Assembly (NCBI GenBank): GCA_012295275.1
Contig: CM022670.1
Location: forward strand, 40,927,628 to 40,972,627
Direction of reading: 5' to 3'
Length of the DNA: 45,000 nt
Source of the DNA: Chrysomallon squamiferum
Taxonomy: Eukaryota > Mollusca > Gastropoda > Neomphalida > Peltospiridae
Numbering within the stretch: the first letter of the stretch is position 1; every line of letters begins with the position of its first letter. The notes below the pieces were generated by a model. That model did no database searches, was not told the origin of the DNA, and saw only the letters and a list, made by a program, of their open reading frames with translations. A program made the position numbers and the translations under genes. Of this stretch, positions 13,868 through 24,705 are shown one piece after another.

Positions 13868-14370
13868 ATATTAGTCTCCATATTAGGATTACAGTTATGC
13901 GTACGTGTTAACATAAGAGTTGTACGTATATGTGAACATGAGAGTTTTTGTGTTCATATTAATGTAAGAGTTATACGTACGTGTCAACATAAGAGTTTTG
14001 TGTAGATGCTAATGTAAAAGTTATACTACGTGTTAACATAACAGTTTTATGTACATGTTAATGTAAGAGTTATACGTACATGTCAACATAAGAGTTTTGT
14101 GTAGATGTTAATGTAAGAGTTATACGTACATGTCAACATAAGAGTTTTATGTACATATTAATGTAAGAGTTATACGTACATGTCAACATAAGAATTTTGT
14201 GTAGATGTTAATGTAAGAGTTATACATACATGTCAACATAAGAGTTTTATGTAGATGTTAATTTAATGTTAGAGTTATACATACTTGTTAATGTGAGCGT
14301 TATACGTACATGTTAACGTAAGAGTTCTACATACTTATTAATGTGAGAGTTATACGTACATGTTAACACT
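13868..14370 (+). repeat. 50-bp minisatellite made of two ~25-bp halves
   Basis: Units of about 50 bp alternate GTAAGAGTTATACGTACATG TCAAC with ATAAGAGTTTTGTGTAGATG TTAAT, so each unit is a diverged dimer. About ten units are present, with single-unit variants at the 3' end (14260-14366) that use only the TTATACGTACATG half. Confidence 0.92.
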
Positions 14371-16157
14371 GAAGTGTTTACAGCTCCATGTGTTTATTTA
14401 GAAAAATGATGAAGCGGAGGGAAGCTGAACATAAACTGTTTATCTTGTTTTTCTGCTGCTGAGGTGACGAGGGACTAACGGGACAGTGTTCTAATCCCAT
14501 TAAAATGTTTCTTTTTACGAATTCCTGGTTCAATATGACACTCGTGTTCCAAAACTCTGCAGACTTTTCTTTATACTTGTATTGATTATAATCACAGTTT
14601 TGCCAGATATCACTTTGGAGTAATTTTGCCTTTTATTGGTTTTTGCTTTAGACATTGGTTTTTTTTTTTTTTTTTTGATGTTGTTCTCATTTTAAACTGT
14701 ACAATTTGGTTAATATTCTGTTACATTGTTTTTTTTTTACAGGACACACACATACAAACATTCATAAACATAAATACGCACATATTCATTCAGACACATG
14801 TATAAAGACACATATACACATACACACATATGCCCCAAACAAATATTTCAAGAAGAAAATCACGGCTTCTACACTTTATTAAGTAACTAGTTTTTTTCTA
14901 GAATCGTTACAAATGGACTTTTCGTTAACCACAAGGCAACAATAATAAATTCACTCACTTTTATTTTAAAGGTCAAAAGAGGCTGAAGATTGACTTTGTA
15001 ATTTCTCAAATGATATTGTAAACTGATGTACTTTTGTGTCAGCCTTTCGCGGCTCAAAGAACTGAATTACGTGCAGTGATCGTGTTCAAACAAGAACGTC
15101 TCCAGATTAAAACAACAAATTGCAATACACTGCACTCATTATCTGCGTTCCATTGAGTTTATGAATAGTGACATGTGCATTTTGTTTTTTATTCCGTTTT
15201 CAGAATCTCGTAAACTGCAATTTGCTGAACACCACTGATTTTAGATTGGTAATTATTTTTATTGTTTGATACTGCTAAAGAGTTATTATTTTATCATCTT
15301 GCACCAGTTTAGAGTAAAAACATTCATGTCAGTTGCAATATACTGATACATGTTTTTTTATCAGCAGCAATGGGCCAATACATTTTGGTACTCTTATTGA
15401 CTTTTCCCGTTCCACTCAGGGTCTCTGATAACTGATATTTGACTTACTTGTATATTTAAATAAACTGAACAGACTATAACCATTATTTGAAATACACAGA
15501 CAAGTGGAAAGGATACAAATTAAAGTATTTTGATTTTAAGTTAAAAATGATACTTAGGTAATTAGTCATATATTAATTCACTGCCTCAAACATATACAAC
15601 TAACTCTTACCAAATAGTTCATTCAAATAAAACGCAGATTTTTGTAAAGGTTTCCTCGAATTTGATCAAGAAATTTTTCTGTCATATGTGGCCTTTGATA
15701 CCATGATTCCTTGAAAGATTTTTTTTTATTATTTTTGTTTTTTCCTCTCTCAAGAACACTGACACACACATATACCAAAAAAACAACAACAAAGCAAAAA
15801 AAAAATCATGATAGATTTCTAATTTTTTTTGTTCTTGTTTTTCGGAACACTTTAACGTGGTATCAGATATCTGTTCAATAGGAGCCTTCACGGCGAAGTC
15901 TCTCTGGGGAAACGTTGTCGTGTTAAATCATGATGAAACACTTTTCGCAAGTGTTTGATAACCAGTCTGATGTGACAGCCGTTAAAGACACAGAACAACA
16001 TTAGTGTGGAGTCAACGACGTGTCGTAAACACAACATTTAAAAAAATATTTTTTTACAACCTGTCTCAGTTTAAAAAAAAGAAAGAAATCAACGTTAAAT
16101 TATTATTAAACAAGTGTTAAACAAGTAGTGAATCTACAGGGCAGATAGTTTTTATTA

Positions 16158-16312
<155 letters not shown>

Positions 16313-16689
16313 TTATATATGTATTAAATAACTATTGTTTTTTATATCTAACTTTCTGGCTTAGTGTCTTTCATTCATTATTTCTAAACAGTCGACTCTT
16401 AATTGTTCTCTCTATAATTATTATACGCGTATTAGTGATTTCGTATAGATGTTAATGTTTTTCTATGCAAACAAATGACTATATTTAAAAACAGAGAAGA
16501 CTCGTAATATAACACAAATAAAGGCTCTGTGTACTATTTTGTGTAACATTGATTTAATTATGACGTGCTTTAGTCAAGTTAAAACAAAGAATTCCATGGA
16601 AATACACTGCAGAAGTCTGGCTTTATGACAAAAAGAATGTCAGGAAAATCATTTATAGGAAAACGAAAGTGCATTGCTTTAACATTTCA

Positions 16690-16768
16690 TTTTACTGTAG
16701 GCAAGAGCCGATACGAGGATTCGATCTGTGTATCTAACTGTCGTTAGGTAAAACAGCTACGACACATA
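16690..16768 (-). other. tRNA-like fragment, possible SINE head relic
   Basis: On the minus strand TGTCGTAGCTGTTTTACCTA resembles a pol III A box region. About 40 nt further lies AGATCGAATCC, close to the B box GGTTCGAATCC. No acceptor-stem pairing is visible, so it is not a functional tRNA. It most resembles a decayed tRNA-derived SINE head. A perfect B-box-like GGTTCGATTCC also occurs on the + strand near 27935, without a clear A box. Confidence 0.35.
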
Positions 16769-16895
16769 CATATTTCTCATTACTAATTGCATGACTTTAT
16801 TTTATTATACACGTTGTGTTTATGTAATTATATGCTGAAAGTATTACAGTTTATATTTTTTATTGATTAAATCACCTCTGTTAAATATATATAGA

Positions 16896-17121
16896 ACGTC
16901 ATACAAATAGTTTAATACGTCATAATATAATCAACGTCACACTTTTCTGAATATAACATAGTAATTTAATTCGTTACGTCATGTTAAGTATGTAATTTCA
17001 TACCATTAAACAGCTCACATTATAAGAACAAATTTAATACAAACACATACTTCATTATATTGATATTTCATTACGTCATTAATTTAATGTGTAACGTCAT
17101 AATAGCCAACGCATTACGTCA
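16896..17121 (+). other. Cluster of seven ACGTCA motifs
   Basis: ACGTCA starts at 16896, 16917, 16934, 16976, 17073, 17094 and 17116, mostly preceded by AT or TA. ACGTCA is the core half-site bound by CREB/ATF bZIP factors (established). The cluster could be an enhancer-like element or a decayed minisatellite. Confidence 0.45.
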
Positions 17122-18804
17122 CCTCCCTCTCTGCTTCACCAGACTGTTTACTTAATGTGTTAATCTCAGACAAGAAGTCATATTTCTTTCAAAGTAATGT
17201 CAACAGTAAGTTTAACACATGACTTTTTTAAACTTGGATCGTTTCTTTCATGTTTTTTTGTTTTGTTTTGTAACTGATCCGTGTATTTCTGTGAAGTGGA
17301 AATTGCGTCATTCGTCTGGGATGATTTGCTCCGGGCAGACAGACAATCACTGGCTGTAAGAACAGGAAATCATTCTGTCACGATTACTGATATGAAATTT
17401 CAAAAAAAAAAAAAAAAAAAAAAAAGAAGTAGATTTCTGAGAAAGTTTGAAAAATGTTTGACTATCGAGACACCATGTTTCGTGAATTTTGATTACGTCG
17501 AGATACGTGAAAAGTGGAAACTGATTTTAAAAAGAAAGAAGCTATTTTATTAAAAAAAAAAACAATCTGAAAAATTAATAAATAACTAAACTGAGATGTG
17601 TCTGATAAAATTGTGAGATTGGAATTAAACAGTACAGTTTAAATGTTATGAACATTTTTCTTTCCTGTTATAGAAACTTGAGAATGATACACGGAAAAAA
17701 TAAGAGATTTGCAGAAGGGCAAAAAACAATATTTAAATAAGTAATAAATAAATGAATGAACGAATGGAGAAAAAAAGAAAAAGAATGAATTAAGAACAAA
17801 ATAAATCAGTTTTGCTGAATGCAGTATCAGAATGAAAAACAAAAACAAAATAATAAATGAGAAATGTTTAATTTCAACGCAAAAATCTCTAAATTCTGAT
17901 AAAGAATATCTTCCTTAGTAATAATCCCATTATTTTGTTTTTACTGTCATTATTTTAAAATCAGTCTACGAAAAACACGCCTACACTGTAATCAAATGTC
18001 AAAACAAATACAGCAAAACACTGGTTTGAAAGCTGTTTTAGTCTGATGTCACAACACGTAACATTTTAATAATTGTAACACGAAATAAATAACTCAAGGA
18101 CAAAAGACGTATATATATATATATTAATTTTATTGTTTTCTTCTCGTCGAGTTATTTTAACTGAATACGACACTTATATTTTCATTTTTATGGTTTTGTT
18201 TTCGTCTAATTTTTATTATTATTTTTTTTTTTTGGTCTGAATACAAGCACTCATATTTAAATTTCAGCTTAGTTTTCTGTCAGACATCGAAAAAAAATCT
18301 ATTTTAAAATATGTAACCTAGAAGAAATTAATACTACGTGCTCTGAAACAGTTATGACAATTTTTTTTATTTTTTTTATTTCTTTATTTATTTTTTAAAT
18401 TATCATTATTATCATTAAGTCACTTTCTGAATTCATTTATGTTCATCATACGTTTTTAAATAAAAACATTGACAAGGATATTTATTTTAATAATCCAAAA
18501 TGTGTCACTTGTGTTCTTTGCTAGAGTTTGAATACTGAAAATTCAGTCACGTATTTTTCGTTAATAAATGTAAAATTAATTTGAGTGTTTGTTTCTTCTT
18601 AACTAATTGTAAAACTTAGTTGTGTTTGGATGTTTACAAATTTAAATGTAAATGCCAATAATATTTCTTTCTACATGAATGTAAAAATCGATATCATATT
18701 TGATTTTCAATACATGTAAAACTCGTATAACTGTTTATTTCTGCAGAATCAGAGAAGGTAAAACGTAATTATAAACATGTTTCTAAAGAGTGAATAAATA
18801 TAAA

Positions 18805-19275
18805 CCCAAATGTCGTATTTTTAAACGTGTAAATGTAAAGCCCAGTCACGTATTTTTAAACGTGTAAATGTAAAACCTAGCCATGTATTTTTAAACGTAT
18901 AAATGCAAAACCCAGTCATGTATTTTTAAACGTATAAATGTAAAACCCAGACATATATTTTTAAACGTGTAAATGTAAAACCAAATCACGTATTCTTAAA
19001 CGTGTCAATGTAAAACCCAGTCACGTAGTTTTAAACGTGTAAAGTCAAAGCCCATTCACGTATTTTTAAACGTGTAAATGTAAAACCCAGTCACGTATTT
19101 TTAAACGTGTAAATGTAAAACCCAGTCACGTATTTTTAAACGTATAAATGTAAAACCCAGTCACGTATTTTTAAACGTGTAAATGTAAAACCCAGTCACG
19201 TATTTTTAAACGTGTAAATGTAAAACCCATTCACGTATTCTTAAACAATATAAACGTAAAACCGAGTCACGTATA
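18805..19275 (+). repeat. 35-bp minisatellite upstream of exon A
   Basis: About 13 tandem units of 35 bp with core CCCAGTCACGTATTTTTAAA followed by CGTGTAAATGTAAAA. The central units are nearly identical and the edges are diverged. Looser relatives (TCACGTATTTTTCG, TTTAAATGTAAATG) extend back to about 18530. The array ends about 150 bp before the exon A acceptor, inside the intron. Confidence 0.93.
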
Positions 19276-19425
19276 TTTTTTCTCCTATTATTTAAAGCCC
19301 AGACATACATATTTTAAACTAGTAAAAACAAAATTAAATCAGTTTTGATTTTCAATAATTGTTTTTTTGTTTAAGCAGAATCAGTAAACCACGTGACTGT
19401 TTTTTTGTTTTGTTTTGTTTTTCAG

Positions 19426-19549
19426 GTGAAGCGACCAGCGTGCCGAGAGCTCAGCTTCTAATCAGACAAAAAACTGCAAAGATGCTCATTGTAGTCGTCC
19501 TCATCTTCGCCATCTGTTTTCTACCTGTCTACATGTTGTTTATCTTCAG
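19426..19549 (+). CDS. GPCR exon A: end of intracellular loop 3 and TM6
   Basis: Internal coding exon of 124 nt. The acceptor is a T/G-rich tract ending TTTTTCAG at 19425 and the donor is CAG|GTTAAA at 19550. The first two bases complete a codon begun in an unseen upstream exon, so the preceding exon should end in phase 1. The exon then reads EATSVPRAQLLIRQKTAKM, the basic end of intracellular loop 3, followed by TM6 with FAICFLPVYML. This is a variant of the class A FxxCWxP motif with F replacing the usual W. It ends with AG, the first two bases of an Arg codon completed by exon B. The final 39 nt and the donor are repeated four more times downstream in the intron. A 35-bp minisatellite ends about 150 bp upstream. 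Confidence 0.93.
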
Positions 19550-20165
19550 GTTAAATATACATATACATACATACAGACATCATACATACTTACATACATA
19601 CAGACATCTGTTTTCTACCTGTCTACATGTTGTTTATCTTCAGGTTAAATATACATATACATACATAGACATCTACATACTTACATATATATACATACAG
19701 ACATCATACATACATCTGTTTTCTACCTGTCTACATGTTGTTTATCTTCAGGTTAAATACACATATACATACATAGACATCTACATACCCATACATATAT
19801 ATATACAGACATCTACATACTTACATATATATACATACAGACATCATACATACATCTGTTTTCTACCTGTCTACATGTTGTTTATCTTCAGGTTAAATAT
19901 ACATATACATACATAGACATCTACATACTTACATATATATACATACAGACATCTACATACTTACATATATATACATACAGACATCATACATACATCTGTT
20001 TTCTACCTGTCTACATGTTGTTTATCTTCAGGTTAAATATACATATACATACATAGACATCTACATACTTACATATATATACATACAGACATCTACATAC
20101 TTACATATATATACATACAGACATCTACATACTTACATATACATACATACAGACATCATACATAC
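19511..20165 (+). repeat. Tandem array carrying five copies of the exon A 3' end and its donor
   Basis: A 39-nt segment (starts CATCTGTTTTC, ends TTATCTTCAG) followed by GTTAAATA occurs at 19511-19549, which is the true exon end, and again at 19605-19643, 19713-19751, 19853-19891 and 19993-20031. The 39 nt are identical in all five copies. The offsets are 94, 108, 140 and 140 bp. Between them lie ATACATACA-rich spacers with a 32-bp subrepeat (ACATCTACATACTTACATAT and on to TACATACAG). After the fifth copy only subrepeats continue, to about 20165. The exact identity suggests recent expansion. Confidence 0.95.
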
Positions 20166-20258
20166 AAAATATATGTACACACGTACATACATACTACATT
20201 CATGTACTTACATACATATACATTCATTTAGTTATAAGAGCACATACGTATGTACACA

Positions 20259-20270
20259 TATATTGTTTGT

Positions 20271-20301
<31 letters not shown>

Positions 20302-20330
20302 TTTGTTTGTTTATTTATTTATTTATTTTT
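20259..20330 (+). repeat. (TTTA)n microsatellite forming the exon B polypyrimidine region
   Basis: TTTA/TTTG units run into TTTTTGCAG, the exon B acceptor at 20334. Length variation here would alter the spacing between branch point and acceptor. Confidence 0.92.
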
Positions 20331-20334
20331 GCAG

Positions 20335-20447
20335 ATGTTCTGGAATTGACATCCCTCCAGATCTTGTTGGGCCTATCGCCATCACCACTCATCTTCTGTG
20401 TTACTTCAACAGCGCCGTCAACCCCGCCATCTACAACTTCATGAGCT
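20335..20447 (+). CDS. GPCR exon B: extracellular loop 3 and TM7 (NPxxY)
   Basis: Internal coding exon of 113 nt. The acceptor is TTTTTGCAG ending at 20334 and the donor is AGCT|GTAAGT at 20448, a near-perfect consensus. The first base completes the Arg codon split with exon A. The exon reads CSGIDIPPDLVGPIAITTH in extracellular loop 3 and the start of TM7, then LLCYFNSAVNPAIYNFMS, which holds NPAIY, the NPxxY activation motif. It ends in phase 1 with a single T that forms a Cys codon with exon C. Its upstream polypyrimidine region is a (TTTA)n microsatellite running up to the acceptor. Confidence 0.95.
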
Positions 20448-22883
20448 GTAAGTACACAGAACGTATCTGTCCATAACGAACTTCACCAGTTATTTCAGTT
20501 CTTTAGTTACATTCGATTTTTGTTTTCGTTTACTGTTTATTATTGTTTCTTTCTGTGTTCAAGTACCGCAGCATTCCGAAGTCTTCAAAGATTAAAAAAG
20601 ACTAAGAAATTACCAGTCGATTTTGGTTGTTATGTTAGTAGTTAAGCTGGTGAACGTTTTTATCAGTATCAGTGGCCTTGCTGGCTATTCCATATGACCT
20701 TCGTAATACACCCGCCATGATTACTAAATAACTCATTACTGCTTAGAGTGCTCAGTACCGCCCCTGGTGCTGTCACGTGATCGGGAATCGGTTGTATCAG
20801 TTAGACAAACCCCTGGGAAAGCCAGACAAAACACTTGATATCCGTTAGGAGCCTCGGGTAAAGGCAGCTAATTATCAAGTATTACAAGAACTGTTTTCTG
20901 TGAAAATCGGGACATTTCTAACGTAACAATCGAGAAAACAGCAGTCTGGACTAAAAGGACGATGAACTGAAATAACCTTAGCTGAACCACGTCGAGTGCA
21001 CGTGATATCTGTGACTCCAGACTGTCAGTGCACGTCGGCGTTTGTGAACGTTGTGGACGACGTCTGAGAAAATCACACAAGTCACTCTGGGGTGTCACGG
21101 ATTTCCAGGATCCACACTTCATTTTTTTTTTTTTTTCTAACCAATCTAATGCAATTTTGCAAAAATTACAGATATTTCAGATTAACGATATCGGGTTTCC
21201 TCTCTGTTATTATAATTAAAATAATTAATCTAGTGGAATTGTCGATACAAAGGTGTATACAGGTTTCATTAAACAAACAGTGACTTTACTCCAGGCCAGT
21301 GTAAGAAAATCTTTTGTTTCTCTCAGCGATCGTGTTTCTAGGATGCAGTAGTTTCTGTAAATATTTAGACCCCATCCGAATTATTAGAGCTCCCATAAAT
21401 TTAATTATTACTTATTAATTATTCTGTTCTGTAGTTCTTGGGTTTCATTTATTATCTTGTTTACCATAATAATAAGCTAATCAGACAAGTCAAAGAATTA
21501 ATTTTAATTTAAAAAAAAAAAAATGTCTGAATGTTAATAAGATGAATTATAGAAAAACTGACGATAGCTACATCCTTGTATCATGTGTGGGTTTTTATAT
21601 AATTTTTTTTTTTTTTTTTTTTTATGTCCTTTGTAATTAACAGTCTAGTCTGATTAGAACTGAATTTTGTTTTCCCTGAGGCTAAGAAGTTTAAAAAAAG
21701 AAAAAAAAAAAAAGCTAAAAATTCCAGTGAAATCAACAGTTGTCGAAAATACTAAAGTGGAGAGATTTTCACTCTACATTAGTTGTGTGAAGACGTACAA
21801 ATGCAGGTCTGCTTGTTTCCATAGTCAGACTGGAGTCAGGACAAAACCTCACACATCTGTTTTAGAAAACGTTCGTGATAAAACACAGGAGAAAACTGAA
21901 TCAGTGATTAGATAAAAACATATCTATCCATCAGTGATGTTAAAACTGTCTTTTATCTGAAATATAATTGCGTTTGACTAACTAGCGGTTAGAACAGATG
22001 ATGAAGTTATTTAATCAAACTAGCAGCGGGTTTAAAAATGTCTAAGTGTCCGTGAACGACGTTTTTTTTTTTGTTCCTCCTGGGGAAACAAATGTTAACT
22101 GAGTCCTGACGTCTGTCAGTGCGTTCATCCAGCGACTCTCCTCTCATTTAGCACAAACTGTAAGAATTCACAATTCCACAAAAGAAGAAAATTATTTAAA
22201 AAACTGAAATCTACACGACAAAGAAATAAATCAAATAACGCGTTAATTGTCCTTAGATAGAGGCATCCATTTTGTTTATCTTGGGCAAATTCGCTCACTC
22301 AAAAAAAAATTCGATTAAAAAAAAAAATCTGACATTCACACGTTGTAATAATATTCATTATAATTTTACCATTTCATACAACAACAGTATCGATATACTT
22401 ACAGATATTTAGTGTTAGTCTGCATTAAACTTCAATGAATATTCATAATTTTAAATGTTTTATGTGATCTGATTGACATTTGCTGATGAAACCTGAACAA
22501 AACGGAGATGTGAAAATTACCCTTCTCGTCTTTATCAAGTTAACAGTTTCACGCGCACGTTTGACAATACACACTTTCAGACTCTGTGCCGTTAATGGCT
22601 GACAGAAGCCGAATAACAGGTTGGGTACACGAAAATCCCATCCAGTGCTTGAATTTACTCTCCAGGTTTTTTTCAGTCGTGATTTAATTCTTATTATTTT
22701 CTGTCTTTTTTATTATTTAATTTAGACATTTCAACACTTTTTCGTTTCCTTGCTTTTCATTTTTTTCTTCCCGTATTGATTTTTTTTTTTTTCTATTAAT
22801 TTTATTTCAATTTTTTTTTTTTTTTTCTTTTTTTTATTTTTATTATCATTTGTTTTTTACTTTTTTTTTTTTTTTTTTTTTTT

Positions 22884-22886
22884 ATA

Positions 22887-22951
<65 letters not shown>

Positions 22952-22952
22952 T
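22884..22952 (+). repeat. (ATT)n within a T-rich intron region
   Basis: About 22 ATT units lie inside a 900-bp T-rich stretch (22660-23660) in the intron between exons B and C. Confidence 0.93.
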
Positions 22953-23864
22953 TATTATAATTTATTTTAGATTTTATTATTATTTTTTTTTCATAATCTT
23001 TTTTCTGTTTGTTTTTCAAATTTTGTTTTTTCAGGACTTTTCTCTCATTCTCTTCAATTTTCAGTCTATTTCATTTCATTTCATTTTATTTTATTTTACG
23101 TTAACATTTAAAATTTTTATTGACTTTTGTTGTTTTTTTTAGATTCTCAATTCGTTTTTCATTTTACTTTTCAATTTTCCTCGAATTTTTCACCAATACT
23201 TTTTTGTCGATGTTATGAATTTGCAACTACGTCAAAATCCTGAATCACAACGACTTCATTTAATATGTTCATGGCTTCGAGGAGTGCAAATAATTGCGGA
23301 TTACTGGTTTTTCCATTAAACTTTGGAATTAAAGTTTCTTACTTCTACTTCGTTTCGTTTTATTCGTTCTTTCTGGTTTTTAACTTCATTTATTCGTGTA
23401 TTTGGTATTTTGTTTTTTATTTCTCTTGTTGCTATTTTCTGTAGATTATTTATTTTGTTTCTTTTCGTTTTGTTTGTTGCTGGATTTCTTCTTCTTCTTC
23501 TTTTTCTTCTTTTTCTTTTTTTATTAATGGGTATTATTTTATTTTTTTTTATATTTATTTTAATTTTATTTATTTATTTATTTATTAACTTAGGTATTCC
23601 TGCTCTTGTTAGTTTCTTAATTTTTTTTTTTTATATCTATTATTATTTTTTCTATATTTATTTTACTTAAATTGACACCGTTACCTAGGATTACGTACAT
23701 GACAAAGATATGTATTACAGAGCAAAACAAGTATTGATATCTGTGTATACATAAAACAGAAAAAGACAGGCAAATAGTTCATAGTAAGCAGGTAGACAAA
23801 CACACAGAAAGACAGAAAGATAATTGTGTACACTGACAGACACACGATCAAACAGAAGAAAGAC

Positions 23865-24015
23865 ATAAATACATACATACACACAAGAGACAGACAGAAA
23901 GCTACATAAACATACATAAATACATACATACATATATATATATATACATTATATACATACATATAAACATACATACATACACACACATACAATACATATA
24001 TACATACATACATAT
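23865..24015 (+). repeat. (CATA)n-rich tract before exon C
   Basis: Interrupted CATA/TACA units end about 110 bp before the exon C acceptor. Confidence 0.9.
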
Positions 24016-24125
24016 ATGAAGAGACATAAAAGCTGAGACATAAACTTATTTACACTTACGTACATATTTTTGTTTCTAAACGTGTCTGTGTGTTTAACGT
24101 TATTTTCAAACTGTTTTAATTTCAG

Positions 24126-24212
24126 GTAATTTCCGCCGAGAGTTCAAAGTAGCGTGTCGTCTGTGCTGTCGTCAAAGCCACTCTGCCCCCGCCGTGTACT
24201 CCGCCTACGACG
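24126..24212 (+). CDS. GPCR exon C: helix 8 and cysteine-rich proximal tail
   Basis: Internal coding exon of 87 nt. The acceptor is TTTTAATTTCAG ending at 24125 and the donor is GACG|GTAGGA at 24213. Joined to exon B it continues without a stop as CNFRREFKVACRLCCRQ and then SHSAPAVYSAYD. NFRREFK is the amphipathic helix 8 just after NPxxY. The C..CC cluster is a typical palmitoylation site anchoring the tail to the inner membrane leaflet (family knowledge). The exon ends in phase 1 with a single G. Both exon D and candidate exon X begin with two bases that complete a Gly codon with it, so either could follow directly. Confidence 0.92.
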
Positions 24213-24456
24213 GTAGGACTGTCCATGTGTCTGTTAATGTTTCCAACCATTTTGATTTCTGGCGTTACAATTTCACAACTATTGACTCGAAGAAAATCGG
24301 ATTTATTTAAAATATTTAGAAAAAAAAAAAAAAAGTGAAACTTACTCTTTGAACTAACTACAGAAGTCGATGATCACCAATTCGATATTTGGTTCTGTAT
24401 AGCAATTTTGTATATGTATTCTATTTATTTTTAAACATTTAGGACATACTATTAAC

Positions 24457-24705
24457 AGTTCATTCTGCGCAGCAACAGTTTATGACGTCATATAACCACG
24501 TCGACGTAACGTATCTTGAATTTTAAAATTGTAAGAACTGTTAAAATGAGTTCGTTCTGCGCCATAGCGTTTTATGACGTCATAGTATTTAATATCATTT
24601 TTTATTAATTGTAAGAACAGTTCTTTTTATATATATATATGTATTAACATTTTATGGCTTGTTAATAACAGTTTGTTCTGTGAAGCAGTGTATGATGTGA
24701 GTCCA
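24457..24705 (+). repeat. Three degenerate ~95-110 bp modules, two with TGACGTCA
   Basis: Copies begin CAGTTCATTCTGCGCAGC (24457), GAGTTCGTTCTGCGCCATAG (24549) and CAGTTTGTTCTGTGAAGCAG (24669). The first two carry TTTATGACGTCATA, with palindromic TGACGTCA at 24483-24490 and 24575-24582. The third has decayed to TATGATGTGA. TGACGTCA is the full cAMP response element consensus. Confidence 0.65.

Larger units (their letters stand above)
20448..24125 (+). other. Intron between exons B and C
   Basis: It begins with GTAAGT and ends with TTTCAG. It contains a moderately GC-rich unique stretch (20640-21120, including CCGCCCCTGGTGCTGTCACG), poly(T) runs (21123-21136, 21604-21623), a long T-rich region (22660-23660) and the CATA tract. 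No further exon was recognised. Confidence 0.85.

Noticed and set aside
16690-16768. Functional tRNA gene
   Set aside because: The B box is imperfect and no acceptor stem or clear anticodon arm forms. A SINE relic is more likely.
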